Positions 1-8,278 of a stretch of 57,346 nt of DNA are shown here, piece by piece (within the stretch, counting starts at the first letter, position 1; the number at the start of each line of letters is the position of its first letter). The notes under the pieces were generated by a model that saw only the letters and a list, made by a program, of their open reading frames with translations, was not told the origin of the DNA and searched no databases. The DNA is from Candidatus Gastranaerophilales bacterium. Its GTDB lineage: Bacteria; Cyanobacteriota; Vampirovibrionia; Gastranaerophilales; Gastranaerophilaceae. The stretch lies in assembly GCA_944325575.1 (NCBI GenBank), contig CALVAR010000014.1:1-57346 (forward strand), read 5' to 3'. A program made the translations under genes and the position numbers.

Positions 1-256
1 AATGCTAGACTGGCTGCAACATCGGCTGAGCTAGAGCGAAGCCTGATGTTATGCCCCTACCTGGTGGCGTCACTCGCTACCTCTCATAAAATATGACATT
101 TAGTCATATTTTCTTCGGCAGAGTGTGTACCACTTCTAGCTTGAGTCGTTGGCGAGTTTACGAGCCATACGAATCAGGATGCTCTTGAGTACAAGCGAGG
201 CCGCCTCAGACAATATTAGTATTTTTTAGAACAGGTTTACATTATCTTAACAGTTA
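1..256. repeat. Gene-free region with a degenerate copy of the window-end repeat
   Basis: No convincing gene. Around 148-181 the sequence reads GGCGAG-TTTACGAGCCATACG-AATCAGGATGC. This closely resembles 57115-57147 and 57261-57293 near the far end of the window (GGCGAG, ACGAGCCGTACG, CATCAGGATGC). A hairpin with 10-bp arms lies at 88-97/103-112. Base composition is richer in GC than the flanking coding DNA. It is probably a decayed dispersed repeat. Confidence 0.5.
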
Positions 257-285
257 TTGACTTGGCAGTTCTTAAAAAAGATAAT
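257..285 (+). promoter_or_regulatory. Candidate sigma-70-type promoter for the GH13 gene
   Basis: A TTGACT box (257-262) and a GATAAT box (280-285) are separated by 17 bp. Transcription would begin near 292, about 40 bases before the ATG at 331. Assigned by eye. Confidence 0.45.
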
Positions 286-330
286 TAGTTTTAAGTTTAA
301 TTTATTAATTGATGAAAGATTATAACAGTT

Positions 331-2361
331 ATGATAAAACGTATTATTTCCCTTATACTTTCCGTATTTGTATTTTTAGGATATACAGGCATACCTGCTG
401 TTTCTCAAACATCTGCTGTACAGCAGGAAACTAATTATTACGCAAATCTTGTGCCCAAAAAATTAGAACTGGAAATGAAAGAAGCTATATCCCACATATA
501 TGGAAAGGAAAATGTGGACTCTATATACGGCAATATTGAGTTAATGATTAAACAGGCAAAGTTTGCAAGACGTCCTGACTTGTACGAAGATGATTTAAAA
601 AGAGATTCTGACTGGTATAAGGATGAAGTAGTTTATATGTTTTATCCTGAACAGTTTGGAGTTGATGAATCAGGCAAGCCCGCAACGTTTAAAACTCTTA
701 TAGGAATGCTGGATTATCTTAAAGATCTTGGTGTTACGACAATTTATATTTTACCTTTTGCTGATTCACCTATGAACGATTCAGGTTTTGATGTAAGAAA
801 TCCTCAGAATATCAGACAGGATCTTGGCGGAATGGAAGAATTTTCCCAGTTTATGGCTGCTGCCAGAGAAAAAGGTTTTAAAATTAAGGCCGATCTTATA
901 CTCAATCATTTTTCCGATCAGCATGAGTGGTTCCAACAGGCAATGAAAGGCGATTTAGACAAGCTGAATTACTTTGTTGTTCGTGAAGAAATGCCGGAAT
1001 ACCGTCAATATAAAGACGAAAAACTCGGTTACATGGTTGAATATAAAGAAAAGGACGGAACACTCTCTAAAAGGAGATTGATTTTTCCTGAAATTACCGA
1101 TAACCATTACAGAAAAGTTACTATAAAAGGTAAAGACTACTATTTGTATCACACATTTTATCCGTTTCAGCTTGACGTAAACTGGGAAAATCCAAAAGTT
1201 CTTTATTATATGTTAGACACTATTACTTTTTGGGCAAATATGGGTATAGATATATTCAGAATGGATGCTATACCTTATTTGAGCAAGGAACCCGGAACGA
1301 GTGCTGAAAATCAACCTAAAACACACTATATAATTCAACTTTTGAGCGCATATCTGCAGACAATTGCTCCCCGCTCAGTTATTCAGGCAGAGGCCTGCCA
1401 GCAGCCCAAAAATATACTGCCTTATTTCGGTACGGAAAGAAAAATTGAACATAATATAAAAAACAATATAAAAGAAATAAAAAGAACAGATGAAGTTCAA
1501 ATATGCTATCATTTTCCATATATGCCGGCTATCTGGGCATCTTTGGTAACAGCGGACAATTCCTATTTTTGGAAAGCATATAAAAATACCCCGCAAATCC
1601 CTGATTCTGCAGCATGGGCAATGTTTCTGCGGGTGCATGATGAGCTCACGCTTGAAATGGTTAATGAAAAGACAAGAGAACTGCTGTTTGACGGACTTGC
1701 TCCTAAAGGTGCAGCTTTTAGAAAAGGTTATGGAGTAAGCGGTAGACTCGCAAGCTTTTTGGATAAAAATCCTGACAGAATAGGTATGGCTTTTTCTATT
1801 TTACTGTCATTGCCCGGTGTTCCGATAATATACTACGGTGACGAAATCGGTATGCCTAATAACTATGCAAATGCCAAACAATCTGCAAAACAGAGAGAAG
1901 CTAAACAAAAAGCGGATAAAAAGAATAAAACAAAAATGCTTAGCTACTTTGATAGCAGGGACATAAACAGAGGACCCATAAAACAAAAAGTTTTTTACGA
2001 TGCAATGAAAAATACTGACTCCTACAGTCACAAAGTGTACGCAAGGGTTCAAAAACTTATTAAAATAAGAAAACAGTATCCTGTTATGACCAGAGGTACT
2101 TTTACGGAAATAAAAACAGAATCGCCTGAAGTCTTTGCCTATGTAAGAGAATATGACGGAGAAAGAATCGTTGTAATAAATAACCTTTCGCCTGATAAAG
2201 AGAAAGCAACCGTTGTATTTATTAATGACAATTTTGGCAAAAAGGCAAAGGATGTGTATTTAAAAGACCTTTTGACAGATAAAATGGTCAGGGCAAAAGT
2301 CCAGAATAAAAAACTGACAGTAAGGCTAAAACCTTATGATGCAATGTGGCTAAAATTGTAG
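331..2361 (+). CDS. Exported GH13 alpha-amylase-family enzyme, trehalose-synthase-like
   Basis: A 676-residue protein with a signal peptide (basic start, hydrophobic core to about residue 25, likely cleavage near VSQTSA). It then has a GH13 (beta/alpha)8 barrel with all four conserved regions: D188-LILNH, FRMDAIPYL (nucleophile D312), QAEAC (acid/base E354) and RVHDELTLEM (D437). A beta-domain follows at the C-terminus. The wording of the regions, DAIPYL and HDELTLEM in particular, is that of trehalose synthase (maltose glucosylmutase, TreS) rather than classical amylase. TreS is normally cytoplasmic, so the signal peptide is unusual and may mean a periplasmic maltodextrin or trehalose-converting enzyme. 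No other trehalose or glycogen gene is nearby. GH13 membership is certain; the exact reaction is not. Confidence 0.85.
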   Translation: MIKRIISLILSVFVFLGYTGIPAVSQTSAVQQETNYYANLVPKKLELEMKEAISHIYGKENVDSIYGNIELMIKQAKFARRPDLYEDDLKRDSDWYKDEVVYMFYPEQFGVDESGKPATFKTLIGMLDYLKDLGVTTIYILPFADSPMNDSGFDVRNPQNIRQDLGGMEEFSQFMAAAREKGFKIKADLILNHFSDQHEWFQQAMKGDLDKLNYFVVREEMPEYRQYKDEKLGYMVEYKEKDGTLSKRRLIFPEITDNHYRKVTIKGKDYYLYHTFYPFQLDVNWENPKVLYYMLDTITFWANMGIDIFRMDAIPYLSKEPGTSAENQPKTHYIIQLLSAYLQTIAPRSVIQAEACQQPKNILPYFGTERKIEHNIKNNIKEIKRTDEVQICYHFPYMPAIWASLVTADNSYFWKAYKNTPQIPDSAAWAMFLRVHDELTLEMVNEKTRELLFDGLAPKGAAFRKGYGVSGRLASFLDKNPDRIGMAFSILLSLPGVPIIYYGDEIGMPNNYANAKQSAKQREAKQKADKKNKTKMLSYFDSRDINRGPIKQKVFYDAMKNTDSYSHKVYARVQKLIKIRKQYPVMTRGTFTEIKTESPEVFAYVREYDGERIVVINNLSPDKEKATVVFINDNFGKKAKDVYLKDLLTDKMVRAKVQNKKLTVRLKPYDAMWLKL

Positions 2362-2380
2362 ATAATTCAAATATATTCTT

Positions 2381-2422
2381 GTGGATGGATAGTGATAATA
2401 AATATTATCACTATCCATCCAC
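2381..2422. terminator. Perfect 20-bp inverted repeat between convergent genes
   Basis: Arms 2381-2400 and 2403-2422 are exact reverse complements around a 2-base centre. The element sits between the convergent GH13 gene and the minus-strand gene ending at 2490. There is no good U-run on either side, so it may act as a bidirectional terminator or an RNA 3'-end stabiliser. Confidence 0.55.
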
Positions 2423-2489
2423 ATTTTAGTTTCTACTATTGTTATAAATTTGGGGGTAAAATTTGCTATATAAATCACTAATATTATGA

Positions 2490-3083
2490 TTACAAAATGT
2501 ATTTTTTGGCTTTAAACAACTCGGGCAAATTTCCTGTAGAAATAACCGACTCAACTATCTCTAAAATTTTATTTAAATCATCCGGCGAAGGCTTCACTAA
2601 ACTTGCGGGCAATTTTATATCAGATGTAGTTTTTGCAGTTGTCAAAAACTCGTTCAAGGTCAAGAATTCTTTGTAGGCAGACAGAATTTTTGTCCAATCT
2701 TCAGGAATATTACAATTTTTACCCAGATAATATTTACAATCTTTTTTTAGTTTTTCAATATAACTTATTGCATAATTAACTTCAAAAAGCATTTCGTCAT
2801 CTTTAACAGTTTTGCCGATATAAGAATTTTCAAGAATATCCTTTGGATCATCAGCAAAATTGTTAGAAATAAAAGACGCCCATAACAAACATCCGAGATA
2901 AAAAGAAACAGTGTGTTCCAAAAGCTTTAAAAGCTGCGGATAAAGCATTTGGAACTTAAATTTACGCTGATGAGGTGATTTTATAGTAAACAACATATTA
3001 TATGCAGCATCGATATTGGACGAAAAAGGAAGAGTATACTTTGAATATCCCGGATCAAATAAAACACCTTTTGAAAAATCCAT
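2490..3083 (-). CDS. Hypothetical helical protein
   Basis: A 197-residue protein I do not recognise. There is no signal peptide. The sequence is mostly helical with one moderately hydrophobic stretch (YLGCLLWASFI, about residues 62-72) and an acidic/lysine-rich C-terminal half. The start ATG is supported by an AAGGGGAG Shine-Dalgarno 6 bases upstream. It is divergent from the activase gene (125 bp between starts) and convergent with the GH13 gene. Confidence 0.7.
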   Translation of the reverse strand: MDFSKGVLFDPGYSKYTLPFSSNIDAAYNMLFTIKSPHQRKFKFQMLYPQLLKLLEHTVSFYLGCLLWASFISNNFADDPKDILENSYIGKTVKDDEMLFEVNYAISYIEKLKKDCKYYLGKNCNIPEDWTKILSAYKEFLTLNEFLTTAKTTSDIKLPASLVKPSPDDLNKILEIVESVISTGNLPELFKAKKYIL

Positions 3084-3156
3084 AAAACTCCCCTTTTATT
3101 TTCTCTGCGTTGAAACAATAAAACTATTATAGAGCCAATATTAATAAAAATAAAGT

Positions 3157-3185
3157 TTGAACTTACAGTGTGTTTTATTTACTAT
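3157..3185 (+). promoter_or_regulatory. Candidate promoter for the activase gene
   Basis: TTGAAC (3157-3162), a 17-bp spacer, then TACTAT (3180-3185). This predicts a short leader of about 17 bases carrying the GTGAGG ribosome-binding site before ATG 3209. Confidence 0.5.
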
Positions 3186-3208
3186 AAAAAGAAAAGAGTG
3201 AGGTTAAT

Positions 3209-4213
3209 ATGTCATTAAATGTATATTTAGGGATAGACGTAGGTTCGGTAACTACAAAACTGGCATTAGTGGATGAATCCGGAAAATACGTTGACAGTTA
3301 TATGTTAAGAACTGCAGGTAAACCTGTTCTTGCGGTTCAAGAGGGTATGAGAGAACTCCTGAAAAAAGCATTATGCGAATATAACATTCAGGGTGTAGGC
3401 ACAACAGGCAGCGGCAGAAATCTAGCAGGTGCTCTTGTAGGCGCTGATGTTATAAAAAATGAAATCACAGCGCACGCTGTTGCAGCAAGCACTTATGTTC
3501 CGGGAGTGCAGACTATTCTGGAAATAGGAGGACAGGACAGCAAAATCATCATTTTGAGAGATGGTATTGTTACCGACTTTGCAATGAATACCGTATGCGC
3601 AGCAGGTACGGGCAGTTTTCTTGACCAGCAGGCAAACAGGCTTAATGTGCCTATTGCTCAATTCGGTGAAACTGCGCTGAAATCAACAAATCCTGCCAGA
3701 ATTGCCGGAAGATGCGGTGTATTTGCTGAGAGCGATTTGATTCATAAACAGCAGCTGGGTTATCCTGTAGAAGATCTTTTGTACGGACTATGTCAGGCGC
3801 TTGTAAGAAACTATCTCAGCAACCTTGCTTTAGGCAAAGAATTACTGCCTACAGTATCTTTCCAGGGCGGTGTTGCTACAAACTCGGGTATGGTGAAGGC
3901 TTTTGAAGAAGCACTCGGAACCAAAGTAGTGGTACCGGAAAATCATCAGACAATGGGTGCAATAGGTGCAGCATTACTGGCTATGGAAAACCATCAATAT
4001 ACGGAAAATCCCACAAAATTTAAAGGCTGGGAAGTCGGTAATATGCATTTCAACTCTATTACAAATCAATGCACGGGCTGTTCCAATAATTGTGAAGTTA
4101 TTACAATTGTTGAGGGCGAAATGCCGGAAGTACACCCCAAAGACATTAAAGATATCAAAGGCAACATAATCGCCAGATGGGGCGGCACATGCGGAAGATG
4201 GGATATATCATAG
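3209..4213 (+). CDS. 2-hydroxyacyl-CoA dehydratase activase-type ATPase (BadF/BadG/HgdC family)
   Basis: A 334-residue ASKHA-fold ATPase. It begins with the phosphate-1 motif GIDVGSVTT and has the IGGQDSK motif (phosphate 2) and a C-terminal GGVATNSG/GAIGAAL adenosine site. The cluster cysteines are C130 (in CAAGTG) and C169 (in GRCGVF). They are 39 residues apart, the same spacing as the two cysteines that hold the bridging [4Fe-4S] of HgdC dimers. Family members use ATP to inject an electron into a dehydratase or benzoyl-CoA-reductase-like partner. The C-terminus adds a second cysteine patch (C288, C291, C295, C328), as in the long multidomain activases. No dehydratase subunits lie within the window, so the substrate is unknown. 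Confidence 0.85.
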   Translation: MSLNVYLGIDVGSVTTKLALVDESGKYVDSYMLRTAGKPVLAVQEGMRELLKKALCEYNIQGVGTTGSGRNLAGALVGADVIKNEITAHAVAASTYVPGVQTILEIGGQDSKIIILRDGIVTDFAMNTVCAAGTGSFLDQQANRLNVPIAQFGETALKSTNPARIAGRCGVFAESDLIHKQQLGYPVEDLLYGLCQALVRNYLSNLALGKELLPTVSFQGGVATNSGMVKAFEEALGTKVVVPENHQTMGAIGAALLAMENHQYTENPTKFKGWEVGNMHFNSITNQCTGCSNNCEVITIVEGEMPEVHPKDIKDIKGNIIARWGGTCGRWDIS

Positions 4214-4223
4214 ATTAACAAAT

Positions 4224-4248
4224 AAAGGATGCCTTTTGGGCATCCTTT
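4224..4248 (+). terminator. Stem-loop after the activase gene
   Basis: A 10-bp perfect stem (4224-4233 with 4239-4248) and a 5-base loop, 10 bases after the stop codon. The following U-tract is short. Confidence 0.6.
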
Positions 4249-4303
4249 AATGCAAAAGACAAACAACCTGACAAAAAATTTTTATCACGGTACTTAATTT
4301 AAT

Positions 4304-5719
4304 ATGAAAATAAAACCTATTATAATTCCAACTATAAATATATCTGCACAGACAAACAAAATAACCGTAGGCACACTGAATTACAGCCAACCGGACACTG
4401 TCTCTTTTAAAAGGAGCAAAAACGAAAATACTCCGTTTATCAATGACACAAGAGAACTGGAACTGCACTGTGCAGGATGCGGCAAATTAATGTTGAAAAA
4501 CAGCACGGTTAATGATTTCATAAATAAAAAAATATACTTTCCGGCACATACCGCACTAAAAAGGCTGTCGCATGAACAGAACTTTCTAATAAAAGAGCAG
4601 CCGCAACCCATGCAAAAGACATACTCTTTTGTAGCAAGAGAAGCTGCTCAGAATCCTAATTTGAATATTGAAGAGCTTATTAAAACCCCAAAACTGCAGG
4701 ATTACATAAAAAAAGCAAATAAAGAACAACTTACGGCTATAGAAGAACTGAAAACCAGATGCAAAAGAGTCAGCCACAGTTCACAATATATTGTTGATGA
4801 AATTGACAAACTAAATCCTGATTTTCAAAAAACTGAAGCCGCAATTTTGCAGGATTTAAAAATATTGTCAAAGCTGTACCCTGCAGAAACAATTCACAAT
4901 ATTTTAAATAAGCCTGAAATAAAAGAGCACTATTTAGCAAAACTTCAGAAAAAGCAGAATTCAAGACTAAAAAAGGTGACACCGCTTATACAGCAGCTAA
5001 GTCCGGAATGTGCCCCAAAAGCAGAAACAGCATTAAACGAATCTTTTAGAATATTCAATACTGAAAGTATGGATATTATGCATAAAAGAACAAGGGTTAT
5101 AGAAAAATTCCAAACTGCGTTTAACGATATAGACAACTCTAATGACAAAGAAATTGCCAAATTGATAATGAGGAGACTGGAAAAGCTGCCGGACTCAAAA
5201 AATGATGTAAACGCATTTATGGTCAAATACTCAAGAAAAAATGAAAACGCAATACCCAAAATTCTTATAGAAAGACTCAGAAATACAAATGACCATGTAA
5301 AACCGGAACACAGAAAAGGAGACGAAGGTCAGAACAACAAGAAAAATTATCTTAATCTGTGCGGAAAATGCAATCATGAAAGGAAAACTGACAGCTACTC
5401 GGAAATCATCGACAAAAATCCGCAAATGCAGGAAAACACGCAGAAACAGATTGATGAAATCATAGATTACATCAATAAAGGTATTCTGACAGAATACGAT
5501 ACCTGGCCTAATGATATAAAAATGCCATTAGGTTTTGAATCCGAAGGACAAATTATTATAGATACATCAAAACTTGATATACAAAAAGCAAAAACTGAAA
5601 GAGCCAAAAGAAGAGAAAAATTTACGGAAGAGGAAAAACATAAGCCGCAAAATGAAGCAGTAAAAACAATGTACCGCAGATACGGTAAAAAAGAACAGAC
5701 AAGCGTTACACAGCAGTAA
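4304..5719 (+). CDS. HNH-nuclease-like zinc protein with N-terminal SFK motif
   Basis: A 471-residue protein. Near the N-terminus it has the motif DTVSFKR (residues 31-37), also seen in other hypothetical proteins here. A zinc-knuckle-like CAGCGK (C56, C59) follows. After about 270 mostly helical, charged residues comes a segment with HNH spacing: N329-D330-H331-V-K-P, then N348-YLNL-C353-GK-C356-N357. In HNH endonucleases the DH pair, the Asn and the CxxC-N form the beta-beta-alpha-metal active site, with CxxC pairs holding a structural zinc. Here the two CxxC pairs are far apart, suggesting a large helical insertion. There is no signal peptide, no clear Shine-Dalgarno sequence and no partner methylase. 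Nuclease activity is inferred from the motif only. Its 3' end overlaps the convergent gene by 14 bases. Confidence 0.65.
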   Translation: MKIKPIIIPTINISAQTNKITVGTLNYSQPDTVSFKRSKNENTPFINDTRELELHCAGCGKLMLKNSTVNDFINKKIYFPAHTALKRLSHEQNFLIKEQPQPMQKTYSFVAREAAQNPNLNIEELIKTPKLQDYIKKANKEQLTAIEELKTRCKRVSHSSQYIVDEIDKLNPDFQKTEAAILQDLKILSKLYPAETIHNILNKPEIKEHYLAKLQKKQNSRLKKVTPLIQQLSPECAPKAETALNESFRIFNTESMDIMHKRTRVIEKFQTAFNDIDNSNDKEIAKLIMRRLEKLPDSKNDVNAFMVKYSRKNENAIPKILIERLRNTNDHVKPEHRKGDEGQNNKKNYLNLCGKCNHERKTDSYSEIIDKNPQMQENTQKQIDEIIDYINKGILTEYDTWPNDIKMPLGFESEGQIIIDTSKLDIQKAKTERAKRREKFTEEEKHKPQNEAVKTMYRRYGKKEQTSVTQQ

Positions 5720-6383
5720 TAGAGTTTATTGTTTCATATTTATTAGAAATTTCTTCCTCATCAACAACAAACTTTGGCGTATAATCTTTCAGAATAAGCA
5801 TCTTATTAATTTCATTACTCAATCCCGCAAATGTCAAAGCTATTTGAGAAGGTTTTTTGGAATTTCTTTCATCAATAAAATGTAATACCGTATCCAAAAT
5901 TTCCAAAAGCATTGATCTGTTAATATGAGCAAATTCAAAATCCTCAAACACTTCCATTAAAAACGGATAAGAATCATTTGCATTTAACGCATTAATTGTT
6001 TTGATTTTTTTTCTTATTTCATCATCTTTTAAATCAGCAAAATAGATTCTTAAATAGTAAACGGAATAACGAAAAATATTTTTAATAATAATTTCTTTTT
6101 TCTGGAACTTTGAGATATTTTGATAAAAATCAATAAACTCTGTAAATAAACTGTCTTTTTGAGGAATGACAGCATTTCTTTGAATAGTCAGATAATCTAT
6201 TAAAAATTTTTCGAACAAATTTTCTTTAACTCTTTCAGAAGCATCAAGAAAACGGTTTTCCATCTCGAGCCAGTATGTATCATAAAGATCATTCAAATTA
6301 GCTCTTTTTAAATCAGATGCTACGAAAAATCTAATCTTTGAAACTTCACACAAATCATTAAAATTATTACTCAACATATCCAT
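5706..6383 (-). CDS. Hypothetical helical protein
   Basis: A 225-residue acidic, almost entirely helical protein, unrecognised, with no signal peptide or membrane segment. No clear Shine-Dalgarno sequence precedes ATG 6381-6383; Met3 is an alternative start. It lies 56 bases downstream of the TPR gene on the same strand and may be its operon partner. Its stop overlaps the end of the convergent HNH-like gene. Confidence 0.65.
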   Translation of the reverse strand: MDMLSNNFNDLCEVSKIRFFVASDLKRANLNDLYDTYWLEMENRFLDASERVKENLFEKFLIDYLTIQRNAVIPQKDSLFTEFIDFYQNISKFQKKEIIIKNIFRYSVYYLRIYFADLKDDEIRKKIKTINALNANDSYPFLMEVFEDFEFAHINRSMLLEILDTVLHFIDERNSKKPSQIALTFAGLSNEINKMLILKDYTPKFVVDEEEISNKYETINSITAV

Positions 6384-6439
6384 GACTAAAGTTTAAATTA
6401 TTAATCTAAAAAAGACAAAACTGTTAAGATTGTAACAAC

Positions 6440-8122
6440 CTAAACTTCGAACAATTTGTGTAATCTGTAAAGAATATCTTCTTCATCCAGCTCATTTGTC
6501 AATGAATTTAAATCCAGAGACTGTTGGAAATATTTGGCAGCCTTTGTATTTTCACCGAGAATAGCATAAGCTCTTCCCAGATTAAAATAAGCAAGAGCAT
6601 AATTACTGTTTGTTAAAACAGCTTTATCAAAAAGTCCGATAGCCTCATTTGTATTGCCAATATCATCCAGATATATAACCCCAAGATTGTTGTATGCAAT
6701 GGAGTACTCAGGGTTTAGATTTATTGCCTTGTGATATGCAACAATTGCTTCTTCCGTATAATCTTTTTCCCACAAAGCCATGCCGCATTTGCAATAAGCT
6801 TTTGCATTTTCCGGATTAATTTTTATGGCATCACAATATGCCTTTATGGCGTTATCATAATCTTCTATAGAAAAATAAGTATCTCCTATTGCAATCTGGC
6901 TTTCTTCTGAATCCGGATTCAATACCGCAGCAGTCTGATACAACACGATAGCTGCTTCAGGATTATTTTTAATTTCCATATAAACAGAACCTAATGCCTG
7001 ACAAACAATAGATGTCCAGTAGGGATCGGGATTGATATTAATCGCCTTTTGATAATGTTCTATAGCGTCATCATATTGTTCAAGCTGCACGAGAGCAAAA
7101 GCCATGCTGTTATGATAAAAAGGATTTTCTTCATCTTTTTCCAATGCCATAGAAAATGCATTTACAGCCGGCAGGCTTTCATTTTTTTGCAGATATAAAT
7201 GCCCGAGTTCATAGTAGATCTTGTCATTATCCGGTTCAATTTCAAGAAGTCTTGTATAGCAATCAATAGCCTCATCATGATTATCGGGGAAATGAGTTTG
7301 AATCAATGTAGCAAGTTTTATAAGAGCAGTTCTGTCATAGGGATTTGACTCCAGAACTTTCTTATAAGCTTCAAGAGCAATTTCCGGAGCATGCTCTTTT
7401 ATGCATATATCACCTATACGATTATAAAAATACTCATCACGACCTGTATTTTCCGCAGCAATATCATAAGTGGCAACTGCCATTGAACTGTTTTTAATTT
7501 TTTCCAAAAAACCGCCGTATGTCTTGTACATAAAGACCATTGCGTCATCTGAAATATTCTTATACATCATTTTCAAAGAAGCAAAGTCCCAGAGAAAAGA
7601 CAGACATCCGGAGCATGCATAATAAACCATTCGCAAAAAATCAGTAAAAGCAGGCTTCACTTTATTGATTTTTTCATAGAGCATGGCTGCAAGAATAATT
7701 CTCGGACGTGCAGCATTAAGAGGATTAATCTTTATTGCGCTTTTAAACTCTTTTTCTGCTGCATCAAAATCTCTTGCTAATTTTAAGAAATACCCTGTAT
7801 ACAAATGAGCATTGGTATTATCCGGATCTATATCAACAGCAACTTTACACTGTTCTATAGCGGAATCCAGAGAAATTTGACCGTTTTCAAACATAAGACA
7901 GGCAAGACGATAGTAGGTCTCCGGTATTTCAGGATTTTGCTTGATTGTTTGTATATAATAATTTACAGCGTTTTCCAGATCCGAACTGTTGCATCTTAAC
8001 AAATATTTTTCATGGTAAATTCTGGCTTTCTCAAGTGTTTTTATTGCGATATCTTTCCTGTTTTTCAAATCGTCAAGATTTTCTGTATCACCTGTGTTAT
8101 CCATTTTGTGTTGCTCAATCAT
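6440..8122 (-). CDS. Tetratricopeptide-repeat protein
   Basis: A 560-residue soluble protein made of roughly a dozen TPR units from about residue 30 to the end. Repeats with the usual W/L-x2-L/I-G-x2-Y...A-x3-Y/F...A...P spacing include NPEIPETYYRLACL, DPDNTNAHLYTGY, EPDNDKIYYELGHLY and NPEYSIAYNNLGVIY. A less regular stretch near 165-215 interrupts the array. TPR arrays are protein-binding scaffolds; no catalytic domain is present. The start has a GAGGT Shine-Dalgarno sequence 5 bases upstream. It is divergent from topA. Confidence 0.9.
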   Translation of the reverse strand: MIEQHKMDNTGDTENLDDLKNRKDIAIKTLEKARIYHEKYLLRCNSSDLENAVNYYIQTIKQNPEIPETYYRLACLMFENGQISLDSAIEQCKVAVDIDPDNTNAHLYTGYFLKLARDFDAAEKEFKSAIKINPLNAARPRIILAAMLYEKINKVKPAFTDFLRMVYYACSGCLSFLWDFASLKMMYKNISDDAMVFMYKTYGGFLEKIKNSSMAVATYDIAAENTGRDEYFYNRIGDICIKEHAPEIALEAYKKVLESNPYDRTALIKLATLIQTHFPDNHDEAIDCYTRLLEIEPDNDKIYYELGHLYLQKNESLPAVNAFSMALEKDEENPFYHNSMAFALVQLEQYDDAIEHYQKAININPDPYWTSIVCQALGSVYMEIKNNPEAAIVLYQTAAVLNPDSEESQIAIGDTYFSIEDYDNAIKAYCDAIKINPENAKAYCKCGMALWEKDYTEEAIVAYHKAINLNPEYSIAYNNLGVIYLDDIGNTNEAIGLFDKAVLTNSNYALAYFNLGRAYAILGENTKAAKYFQQSLDLNSLTNELDEEDILYRLHKLFEV

Positions 8123-8222
8123 GCCTACCTCAGTCTCATGTCTTTAAAGACATCGGAGAAAAAAATTGAGAAGTTTAACTTTTGTAAAAAAAATCATCTT
8201 TTTATACCAAATTCGAAAAAAT

Positions 8223-8251
8223 TTGCGTAAAAATTTTCTCAATGTTATTAT
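8223..8251 (+). promoter_or_regulatory. Candidate topA promoter
   Basis: TTGCGT (8223-8228), a 17-bp spacer, then TATTAT (8246-8251). The start site would be near 8258, giving a leader of about 20 bases without an evident Shine-Dalgarno sequence. Confidence 0.5.
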
Positions 8252-8278
8252 ATCTAGGCTTATCTTTATTTAAGTATT

